Assembly (NCBI GenBank): GCA_905212345.1
Contig: CAJMEC010000035.1
Location: 1 to 19,086, forward strand
Direction: 5' to 3'
DNA from: an uncultured Sutterella sp.
Lineage (GTDB): Bacteria; Pseudomonadota; Gammaproteobacteria; Burkholderiales; Burkholderiaceae_F
DNA: 19,086 nt
A program made the translations under genes and the position numbers. A model generated the notes under the pieces. The model saw only the letters and a list, made by a program, of their open reading frames with translations, did no database searches and had not been told where the DNA came from. Positions 1-6,348 of the stretch are shown in pieces. Numbering within the stretch: position 1 is the stretch's first letter; each line of letters begins with the position of its first letter.

Positions 1-384
1 ACCGGCGTAGCCAGCCGTTATGTAGGGTACTTCATTGCCGGCTTTTTGATTTTGTTGGGACTCTTTCCCGCCATCGGTTTAGTGTTTTCATTGATGCCCG
101 ACCCGGTCTTAGGTGGAGCAACATTGCTTATGTTCGGTACGGTTGCCGCTGCTGGCATGCGAATCATTGCGAGTCAACGCATTGACCGTAAAGCCATTTT
201 GGTTATTGCCTTAAGTTTCTCGTTTGGTTTAAGTGTTGAACTTGTTCCGGAAATTCTTTCCCAATTCCCTGAGACGCTGCGCAATATTTTTGCCTCAGGT
301 ATCACCACCGGCGGCTTAACGGCAATTATCGCCAACACGCTGATTCATATTGAAGAATATCAAGACAACAAAGACGAGCCGTAA
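1..384 (+). CDS. NCS2-family xanthine/uracil permease, C-terminal fragment
   Basis: This is the last 127 codons of a membrane nucleobase transporter; the start lies outside the window and the frame is open from base 1. The visible part begins TGVASRYVG, which matches the region just at and after the nucleobase-ascorbate transporter signature of the XanQ/XanP/UacT group. It continues with PVLGGATLLMFGTVAAAGMR, a stretch very typical of xanthine permeases. At least three hydrophobic segments follow, then a short charged cytoplasmic tail ending in DNKDEP. Known members import xanthine, urate or uracil with protons across the inner membrane. The exact substrate cannot be read from this fragment. 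It ends 9 bases before a strong terminator and so is the last gene of its transcript. Confidence 0.9.
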   Translation, partial: TGVASRYVGYFIAGFLILLGLFPAIGLVFSLMPDPVLGGATLLMFGTVAAAGMRIIASQRIDRKAILVIALSFSFGLSVELVPEILSQFPETLRNIFASGITTGGLTAIIANTLIHIEEYQDNKDEP

Positions 385-392
385 GCGCCTCG

Positions 393-422
393 AAGCTCCC
401 GAAAGTTCTCGGGAGCTTTTTT
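393..422 (+). terminator. Rho-independent terminator after the permease gene
   Basis: A perfect 10-bp stem (AAGCTCCCGA at 393-402 pairing with TCGGGAGCTT at 409-418) has a 6-base loop. The stem runs into a T-run at 417-422. This is a classic intrinsic terminator placed just after the permease stop codon, and it isolates leuS from upstream transcription. Confidence 0.93.
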
Positions 423-483
423 CAAAATACTGCATAGGGTAATTCGCTTACCGTGAACTCTCTAAAAGATCGAACAAAACCGT

Positions 484-489
484 TATACT
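484..489 (+). promoter_or_regulatory. Possible -10 element of the leuS promoter
   Basis: TATACT matches the sigma-70 -10 consensus at five of six positions. It sits 38 bases before the chosen leuS start, in the short gap after the upstream terminator where a promoter is needed. The expected -35 position (about 461-466) is a poor match. The call therefore rests on the -10 match and location only. Confidence 0.3.
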
Positions 490-527
490 TTTCAAATTCG
501 CTTAATTAATTGTGATTGGATAGCACT

Positions 528-3164
528 ATGCGTGAAACCTACTCTCCGCAAACTGTTGAAGCAGAGGTGCAGGCAGCTTGGAAAAAAGCTGATGTCTACC
601 ATGCTCACGAACATGCTAAGGACAAGAACGGTAAAGAAAAACCCAAGTTCTATGTTTTGTCCATGTTGCCTTACCCGAGCGGTAAGTTGCACATGGGCCA
701 CGTCCGCAACTACACATTAAACGACGTGATGTATCGCTACCTTCGTATGAAGGGCTACAACGTAATGACCCCGATGGGATGGGATGCCTTCGGGTTACCA
801 GCAGAAAACGCTGCCATTAACCATGGCATCGCACCGGCCAAGTGGACTTTTGACAACATTGCAGAAATGAAAAACCAAATGCAACCGTTGGGTCTTGCAT
901 TTGACTGGAGCCGTGAAGTAGCCACTTGTACGCCTGAGTACTATCGCTGGAACCAGTGGATGTTCCTGAAAATGTTGGAAAAGGGCATCTGCTACCGCAA
1001 GACGCAAATCGTTAACTGGGATCCGGTCGATAAAACCGTCTTGGCCAACGAGCAAGTTGTCGATGGTCGCGGTTGGCGCTCCGGCGCGGTTGTCGAAAAA
1101 CGCGAAATTCCCGGCTACTACCTCGGAATTACTCAATACGCTGACGAACTTCTAAAAGATCTCGACACGCTCAAAGGTTGGCCTGAACAAGTCCGTAGTA
1201 TGCAGGAACACTGGATCGGCAAATCCGTCGGTGTGAAACTTGCTTTCCCCTACACGATTGACGGTAAAGACGAAAAACTACAAGTTTTTACCACCCGTGC
1301 GGACACCTTAATGGGGGTGACTTTTGTTGCCATTGCTGCTGAACACCCCTTAGCTAAACGTTTGGCTCAAGACAATCCTCAGGTTGAAGCCTTTATTCAG
1401 GAATGCGCCAAAGGCGGCGTCAGTGAAGCTGATTTGGCTACCCGTGAAAAGGAAGGCGTTCCGACTGGTTTTTGCGTCAAACATCCGCTTACCGGTGCAG
1501 ACGTTCCGGTTTGGGTCGGCAATTACGTGCTGATGAGCTACGGTGAAGGAGCTGTCATGGGCGTTCCGGCTCATGACGAACGTGATTTTGCTTTTGCCAA
1601 GAAATACAACTTGCCAATTAAACAAGTTGTCGGCATGCCTGGTAAAACTTACAGTACGGACGCTTGGGAAGAATGGTACGCCGATAAAAGTGATGCCACT
1701 CAATTAGTTAACTCCGGCGAGTTTAACGGCCTGACCGTACACCAGGGCATTGACAAAATCGCCGATGCTCTTCAAGCCAAAGGCTTGGGTGAAAAACAAA
1801 CCCAATTCCGTATCCGCGACTGGGGTATCAGCCGCCAACGCTATTGGGGTACACCGATTCCTATCATCAACTGCCCGCATTGCGGTCCCGTACCGGTTCC
1901 GGAAAAAGACCTCCCGGTGGTTCTGCCTACTGACTTGGTGCCTGACGGTTCCGGTAATCCGTTAAATAAGTGTGAATCGTTCTTAAAGTGCAAGTGCCCG
2001 AAGTGTGGCGGTGACGCTACCCGCGAAACCGACACAATGGACACGTTCGTCGACTCTTCATGGTACTTCATGCGCTACTGCTCACACGATTGCGATACGG
2101 CAATGGTTGATGAACGCAATGATTACTGGGCTCCGGTGGATCAATACATCGGCGGTATCGAACACGCCGTATTGCATCTGCTTTATGCTCGCTTCTGGAC
2201 CAAAGTCATGCGTGACTTGGGACTCGTGAAGTTTGATGAACCGTTTACACGACTTTTCACTCAGGGAATGTTGACTGCCGAATGCTATTACCGTGAAATG
2301 CCCGATGGTAAGAAGCGTTGGTACTACCCGGATGAAATTGAGATCTTTTACGATGAAAAAGCTCGTCCAATTAAGGCGATTGCTAAGGACGATGGTCTGC
2401 CCGTAACCATGGGCGGCGTCGAAAAGATGAGTAAGTCCAAAAACAATGTTGTTGAACCGAAGACCATCATTGACAAGTTCGGCGCTGACACGGCCCGCAG
2501 TTTCGTGATGTTTGCAGGACCTCCCGATCAATCAGCCGCTTGGAGCAATTCCGGTGCGGAGGGGACGTTCCGCTTCCTACGCAGACTTTGGAACTGGTGC
2601 TTCAAGAATAAGGAAGCGATTGAAAAGGCTGGTGCTGTTGAAGTCTGTGCCCTTACGGCCGAGATGAAGAATTTGCGTCGTGACATTCATCAATCGCTCA
2701 AGCAGGCAACAGCCGACATTGACCGCATGCAATACAACACCGTCGTCTCTGCGACGATGAAGATGCTCAATTCGCTCGAAGGCGTGAAATCATGTCAAGA
2801 TGCAGCTGCCGCGGCCGTTTTCAAAGAATGCGCTGGTATCTTGATTCGCACCCTTTACCCAATTGCGCCTCATATTACAACGCAGCTTTGGCAAGACCTT
2901 GGCTTTGAGTCCGCCATGGGAGCTATCCTTGACGCTCCCTGGCCTGAAGTAGATGAAAAAGCGCTGGTGGCCGATGACATGACTTTGGTTGTACAGGTCA
3001 ACGGCAAATTGCGCGGCTCAGTGACAGTGCCCGCACAGGCTGATAAGGAAAGCATTGAAAAAGCCGCCCTGGGAAACGAGAATGTGAAGAAATTCACCGA
3101 AGGCAAAGTGATCCGAAAGATCATTATCGTGCCGAAGAAACTCGTCAATATCGTTGCGGCATAA
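528..3164 (+). CDS. leuS: Leucyl-tRNA synthetase
   Basis: Class I aminoacyl-tRNA synthetase that charges tRNA-Leu with leucine in the cytoplasm; 878 residues from the chosen start, close to the family norm of about 860-880. The HIGH signature appears as HMGH at residues 55-58 and KMSKS at 633-637. A zinc-ribbon-like insertion has paired cysteines at 449/452 and 490/493. The CP1 editing domain is present, with the threonine-rich TTRADT motif and GAVMGVPAHDERD, whose first aspartate matches the conserved editing aspartate. The leucine-specific insertion (REMPDGKKRWYYPDEIE) precedes KMSKS. The C-terminal anticodon and tRNA-binding regions are intact. The frame stays open back to a TTG at 516, but ATG at 528 gives the usual N-terminus (MRETYSPQTVE) and has GGA 7 bases upstream. 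It is separated from lptE by a terminator, although leuS-lptE-holA is a common order in proteobacteria. Confidence 0.98.
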   Translation: MRETYSPQTVEAEVQAAWKKADVYHAHEHAKDKNGKEKPKFYVLSMLPYPSGKLHMGHVRNYTLNDVMYRYLRMKGYNVMTPMGWDAFGLPAENAAINHGIAPAKWTFDNIAEMKNQMQPLGLAFDWSREVATCTPEYYRWNQWMFLKMLEKGICYRKTQIVNWDPVDKTVLANEQVVDGRGWRSGAVVEKREIPGYYLGITQYADELLKDLDTLKGWPEQVRSMQEHWIGKSVGVKLAFPYTIDGKDEKLQVFTTRADTLMGVTFVAIAAEHPLAKRLAQDNPQVEAFIQECAKGGVSEADLATREKEGVPTGFCVKHPLTGADVPVWVGNYVLMSYGEGAVMGVPAHDERDFAFAKKYNLPIKQVVGMPGKTYSTDAWEEWYADKSDATQLVNSGEFNGLTVHQGIDKIADALQAKGLGEKQTQFRIRDWGISRQRYWGTPIPIINCPHCGPVPVPEKDLPVVLPTDLVPDGSGNPLNKCESFLKCKCPKCGGDATRETDTMDTFVDSSWYFMRYCSHDCDTAMVDERNDYWAPVDQYIGGIEHAVLHLLYARFWTKVMRDLGLVKFDEPFTRLFTQGMLTAECYYREMPDGKKRWYYPDEIEIFYDEKARPIKAIAKDDGLPVTMGGVEKMSKSKNNVVEPKTIIDKFGADTARSFVMFAGPPDQSAAWSNSGAEGTFRFLRRLWNWCFKNKEAIEKAGAVEVCALTAEMKNLRRDIHQSLKQATADIDRMQYNTVVSATMKMLNSLEGVKSCQDAAAAAVFKECAGILIRTLYPIAPHITTQLWQDLGFESAMGAILDAPWPEVDEKALVADDMTLVVQVNGKLRGSVTVPAQADKESIEKAALGNENVKKFTEGKVIRKIIIVPKKLVNIVAA

Positions 3165-3188
3165 TTAATCCGAATCACCTCTAGCAAC

Positions 3189-3222
3189 AAGTCCTGAAGC
3201 TAACCAAGCTTCGGGACTTTTT
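3189..3222 (+). terminator. Rho-independent terminator after leuS
   Basis: A 13-bp stem (3189-3201 with 3207-3219, one G-U pair) has a 5-base loop and runs into a T-run at 3218-3222. It sits 24 bases after the leuS stop. The open frame upstream of the lptE start runs just after its T-run, which argues that lptE starts further down. Confidence 0.92.
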
Positions 3223-3225
3223 GCC

Positions 3226-3231
3226 TATAAT
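3226..3231 (+). promoter_or_regulatory. Possible -10 element for the lptE-holA operon
   Basis: A perfect TATAAT hexamer lies four bases after the T-run of the leuS terminator and 40 bases before the lptE ATG. A TG lies two bases upstream of the hexamer, one base off the extended -10 spacing. No good -35 hexamer is seen at 16-18 bp. The placement fits a promoter that restarts transcription after leuS. Confidence 0.4.
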
Positions 3232-3259
3232 GAGCCTATTGCCTACTGGACATACTTTT

Positions 3260-3263
3260 GGGA
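3260..3263 (+). promoter_or_regulatory. Ribosome binding site that sets the lptE start
   Basis: GGGA lies 8 bases before ATG 3272. No comparable site precedes the upstream in-frame TTG (3221) or ATG (3230), so the short form with a clean lipoprotein signal peptide is preferred. Confidence 0.6.
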
Positions 3264-3271
3264 ATTCAATT

Positions 3272-3784
3272 ATGGCTTTGGCCCGACGTTCATTTCTTTT
3301 TTCTGCTCTAGCTTGCACACTTTTGGCTAGCGGTTGCGGTTTTCATCTCCGCGGACGAGTCACTTTGCCCTTTCAGACGCTCTACATCAATATGCAGGTC
3401 AATGACAAAGTCGCTGCAGACATCAGGCGAATGATTGCGGCCTCAACTAACGTGGCGATCGTCTCTCAAGCCAACCAGGCTGACGCCATTTTGGAATTGC
3501 TCTCTTCAGGCCGTCACCGCGAAGTGATTTCTGTCAATATGCAGGGTGAGGATCGTGACTACGAGTTAACTCTGAATATGACTTTCCGACTGGCAACCCC
3601 CGACGGCGAAGAATTTTTCCCACCGACAACATTTTCCGCTTCACGCACCATGTATTACAACGATGACGAGTACTTGTCTCGTGCCTCTGAAGAAAATGTT
3701 CTCTATAACGAAATGCAACAAGATCTGATTTCTCAGTTGCTCAGTCGTCTTACAACCGTCGAACCCATCTCGCATGAATATTAA
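3272..3784 (+). CDS. lptE: LPS-assembly lipoprotein LptE
   Basis: Outer-membrane lipoprotein that plugs the LptD beta-barrel and helps insert lipopolysaccharide into the outer leaflet; 170 residues. The N-terminus is a lipoprotein signal peptide: charged MALARR, a hydrophobic stretch, then LLASGC with the lipidated cysteine at residue 22, followed at once by GFHLRG, the hallmark start of mature LptE. The rest is a compact domain with the usual late YYNDDEYLSRASEE-like region and a C-terminal helix (MQQDLISQLLSRL). The annotated start is ATG 3272; a longer frame to 3221 would add residues before the signal peptide and lacks a ribosome site. The end overlaps holA by 11 bases, so the two are probably translationally coupled. 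LptE sequences diverge fast, so the call leans on lipobox, motif and position between leuS and holA. Confidence 0.93.
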   Translation: MALARRSFLFSALACTLLASGCGFHLRGRVTLPFQTLYINMQVNDKVAADIRRMIAASTNVAIVSQANQADAILELLSSGRHREVISVNMQGEDRDYELTLNMTFRLATPDGEEFFPPTTFSASRTMYYNDDEYLSRASEENVLYNEMQQDLISQLLSRLTTVEPISHEY

Positions 3785-4787
3785 AAGCGAAGAACTGGGG
3801 AGAATCCTTGATCGAGAACGCGCTCAAGGGCAACTTTCTCCCCTATGGATTATCGTTGGGGAAGAGCCCCTTTTGGCGATGGAAGCGGGTGATGCTTTGC
3901 GCATTACTGCAAAAGAATTGGGTTATTCTGAGCGTGTTGTTCTGGCCATGAGTTCAGTGAGCGACTGGTCTCCGCTTTTGGATGCGGTCAGTTCGGTATC
4001 ACTTTTTGATGATAAAAAAATCATTGAATTAAGATTTTTATCTTCGGGTCCCGGTGTTAAAGGGGCTAAAGTATTGGCTCAATTTGCTGAATTAATTCCG
4101 CAAATTGATTCCACCGTCACCGTCATTCACTTAACACAGACCGACTATTCAACACAAAAAACGACATGGTTTAAAAACCTTGCCGCTAACGGTCACGTCA
4201 TTTCCTGTCAACCGGTTTCCCGAGCACAGTACCCAGCCTGGATCAAAGAACGCTTACGCAAGCAAGGTCAAAGTATGCAGGAGCAGGCCTTGAACTTTTT
4301 TGCCGAGCAAACCGAAGGGAATCTGATGGCTGCCAAACAAGAGCTCATGAAACTGGATTTGCTTTATCCAGGCAAAGAGCTCACGTTACGCGAAGTCGAA
4401 GACTGTGTGATGAATGTTTCTCGGTATAGCATTGAAGATCTGCTGGAGGCCATTGCCCAAGCCGATGTTGCTCGCACAACAAGAACCGTCAATGGCATGC
4501 AATCCGAAGACGAACCCATGCCCTTTGTTTTAATGCGAGTGAGCAGTTTCCTTAGAGACACGCTTGCCCTCACCCTGGACCGACAGGCTCCCGTGATGCC
4601 CTCTGTCCGAGCTTTAGCGGGTCAACTCGCCAGACGTTCAACTCCAGCAAAAATTGCCAATATGCTTGCCCGTTGTGCAGATTTAGACCGTTTGGCCAAA
4701 GGTCTTACTGTTGAAAACAAAGATGATGTGTGGTCAGAATTAAAAACACTGTGCGTATTCCTTGCCCACGCCACTAATAGGAAATAA
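3774..4787 (+). CDS. holA: DNA polymerase III delta subunit
   Basis: Delta subunit of the replicative clamp loader, which opens the beta sliding clamp during loading on DNA; 337 residues, near the E. coli length of 343. The N-terminal domain has the family pattern SPLWIIVGEEPLLAMEA (residues about 21-37). The middle has the typical TEGNLMAAKQELMKLDLL segment, and the C-terminal helical collar domain follows. As expected for delta, there is no intact Walker A motif. ATG 3774 lies inside the end of lptE and has no good Shine-Dalgarno site, which suggests translation coupled to lptE. The downstream methyltransferase starts 6 bases after its stop. The conserved position after lptE supports the assignment. 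Confidence 0.96.
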   Translation: MNIKSEELGRILDRERAQGQLSPLWIIVGEEPLLAMEAGDALRITAKELGYSERVVLAMSSVSDWSPLLDAVSSVSLFDDKKIIELRFLSSGPGVKGAKVLAQFAELIPQIDSTVTVIHLTQTDYSTQKTTWFKNLAANGHVISCQPVSRAQYPAWIKERLRKQGQSMQEQALNFFAEQTEGNLMAAKQELMKLDLLYPGKELTLREVEDCVMNVSRYSIEDLLEAIAQADVARTTRTVNGMQSEDEPMPFVLMRVSSFLRDTLALTLDRQAPVMPSVRALAGQLARRSTPAKIANMLARCADLDRLAKGLTVENKDDVWSELKTLCVFLAHATNRK

Positions 4788-4792
4788 TCGTT

Positions 4793-5980
4793 ATGGCTGT
4801 CTATCACTTTTTTGCGGTTTGCCCACGTACACTTGAACCGATTTTGGCTCAGGAACTTCAATCATTGGGTGCGCAAAATATCAAAGTCAATGCCGGTGGA
4901 GTTCTTTTTGAGGGACCTCTATCCTTGGCAATGAACACATGCTTAAGAAGCCGCTATGCCAGCCGCATATTGCTTCGTATCGCAACCAGACAGTACTACG
5001 ACAGCCACGATATCTACGACATGGCCCACGTTTTGCCCTGGGAACGTTTTTTCGATGTTGATGCCAAAATCCGTGTAGACATTACAGCGCATCGTTCACC
5101 GCTTGAAAGTCTGGATTTCACCACTTTACGGATTAAAGACGGCATTTGTGATCGGTTCCGTGAAGGTTGTGGGAAACGACCCAGTATTGAAAAAAACAAT
5201 CCCGATGTTCGCATCCATGCTTTTATCAACGAGCGTTACTGTACGTTCTATTTAAATTTATCCGGAGAACCTTTGTTTAAACGTGGTTGGCGTGTTGAAA
5301 AAGGCGAGGCTCCTCTTAAGGAAAACATGGCCGCGGGCCTTTTGGCGCTCTCCGGTTGGACACCAGATCAACCTTTATTGGACCCCTTCTGCGGCTCCGG
5401 CACCATTGCTATCGAAGCTGCACAAATTGCCTGCAATATGGCTCCGGGTTTAAATCGCTCCTTTGCCTTCGAAAAACTGAACATTTTTGATTTGCAAGAG
5501 TGGCAAGAAATGAAAGAGGACGCAAAAGCAGAGATTAATCTTCATGCACGCGTGCAAATTCGTGGCAGCGATATCTCTTCTATCGTCGTCTCAAAAGCCC
5601 AAGCTAACGCTCAACGGGCGGGTTTACAAGCTCTTCTAGATGACGGCCGCTTAGTGTTGACTCAAGGCGATGCCCGGCAAGTGAACGCCTTTTCTGATAC
5701 AGGTTTTATCGTCACCAATCCGCCTTATGGTGAACAGTCAAATCCGAAGAGTGCAACAGTCGCATCCATGATGAAAAATGTTGCCGATAATCTCAAGAAA
5801 TCTTTCTCGGGCTGGACAGCTTGGATGCTCACTAGTGACAGAAAGTTACCTTCCCAAATGAGACTATCAGAATCAAGAAAAATTGTGATCTTCAATGGTC
5901 CCTTGGAATGTCGTTTCTTTAAATTTGAAATGGTCAAGGGGTCATTTCGCAATAAAAAAGCAGACTCTGAAAGGTTTTAA
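4793..5980 (+). CDS. rlmL: THUMP-domain class I SAM-dependent rRNA methyltransferase (RlmL-like)
   Basis: Predicted RNA guanine-N2 methyltransferase; 395 residues. The N-terminal part (about 1-160) matches the ferredoxin-like plus THUMP RNA-binding layout: it opens with HFFAVCPRTLEPILAQEL, the family's usual beginning, and contains the SPLESLDFTTLRIKDGICDRF segment. The SAM-binding motif is LDPFCGSGTIAIEAA (aspartate at residue 197) and the catalytic NPPYG starts at residue 309. This corresponds to the N-terminal RlmL half of E. coli RlmKL, which makes m2G2445 in 23S rRNA; the RlmK half is absent, as in many bacteria with standalone YpsC/RlmL proteins. The exact target base is inferred from family. 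AGGAAA at 4779-4784 is an 8-base-spaced ribosome site that overlaps the end of holA. The stop codon shares TTAA with the convergent gtrA stop. Confidence 0.88.
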   Translation: MAVYHFFAVCPRTLEPILAQELQSLGAQNIKVNAGGVLFEGPLSLAMNTCLRSRYASRILLRIATRQYYDSHDIYDMAHVLPWERFFDVDAKIRVDITAHRSPLESLDFTTLRIKDGICDRFREGCGKRPSIEKNNPDVRIHAFINERYCTFYLNLSGEPLFKRGWRVEKGEAPLKENMAAGLLALSGWTPDQPLLDPFCGSGTIAIEAAQIACNMAPGLNRSFAFEKLNIFDLQEWQEMKEDAKAEINLHARVQIRGSDISSIVVSKAQANAQRAGLQALLDDGRLVLTQGDARQVNAFSDTGFIVTNPPYGEQSNPKSATVASMMKNVADNLKKSFSGWTAWMLTSDRKLPSQMRLSESRKIVIFNGPLECRFFKFEMVKGSFRNKKADSERF

Positions 5981-6006
5981 CGAAAAACAAACACTTTCGT
6001 TAAAAC
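5974..6006. terminator. Inverted repeat spanning the convergent rlmL/gtrA stop codons
   Basis: A perfect 12-bp inverted repeat (GTTTTAACGAAA at 5974-5985 with TTTCGTTAAAAC at 5995-6006) has a 9-base loop. It contains both stop codons, which share TTAA at 5977-5980. It is AT-rich and lacks a clear T-run on either side, so termination in both directions is plausible but not proven. It also encodes the last residues of the GtrA protein. Confidence 0.5.
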
Positions 6007-6348
6007 AAAACCCAACACCAGGCTGGTCGCAGATGAAAGAACTAGGGTGATAAGAGGATGCCAATTGCTTTGATCTGCGCACCAACCGATACCCCAAGAG
6101 ATACCGGCCATAATGATAGTCATCTTGATGTAGCCGGCAAAATTTCTTTGCTTCTGAAAAGTAAATTTTGCGTTCATGACGTAGGAAAACGTTACTGCAA
6201 TCAAAAATCCCAACAAATTGGATAAGCTCTGAGACAAGGAACCGAACTCGTAAAAGCAGCCAAAGGTTCCCCAATGGATCCCTGTGTTGAGTACCCCAAT
6301 GGCTGCGTAGGTTAGAAATTGCCGAAACCGATCGTCAACTCTAAACAT
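5977..6348 (-). CDS. GtrA-family small membrane protein
   Basis: Four-helix membrane protein of the GtrA type; 123 residues from ATG 6348. The family typically moves or presents polyprenyl-phosphate-linked sugars for O-antigen, teichoic acid or arabinogalactan decoration. Visible marks are FLTYAAIGVLNTGIHW in the first helix, SYVMNAKFTF after the second (the family's SYxxNRxxTF-like motif), two more hydrophobic helices, and the terminal LTKVFVFR. The frame extends to a TTG at 6369, but ATG 6348 is a better start: it overlaps the end of the upstream oxidoreductase gene by 8 bases (ATG followed closely by TAG), a classic coupling arrangement, with AAGG about 9 bases upstream. No glycosyltransferase is next to it, so its sugar or other cargo is unknown. 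Confidence 0.87.
   Translation of the reverse strand: MFRVDDRFRQFLTYAAIGVLNTGIHWGTFGCFYEFGSLSQSLSNLLGFLIAVTFSYVMNAKFTFQKQRNFAGYIKMTIIMAGISWGIGWCADQSNWHPLITLVLSSATSLVLGFVLTKVFVFR

Noticed and set aside
423..527. Possible leader peptide, T-box or attenuator before leuS
   Set aside because: There is no short Leu-rich frame followed by alternative hairpins, and T-box control is not expected in this group; only a -10-like element is seen.
1350..1703. 117-codon minus-strand frame inside leuS
   Set aside because: It is antisense to the editing domain, with no motif or start signal; a shadow.
2082..2531. 149-codon open frame on the minus strand inside leuS
   Set aside because: It lies fully opposite a highly conserved synthetase region covering the leucine-specific insertion and KMSKS, has no recognisable domain or ribosome site, and is a typical antisense shadow.
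3221..3271. Longer lptE reading frame with an N-terminal extension
   Set aside because: It begins at the end of the leuS terminator T-run, lacks a ribosome site, and would place residues ahead of a normal lipoprotein signal peptide.
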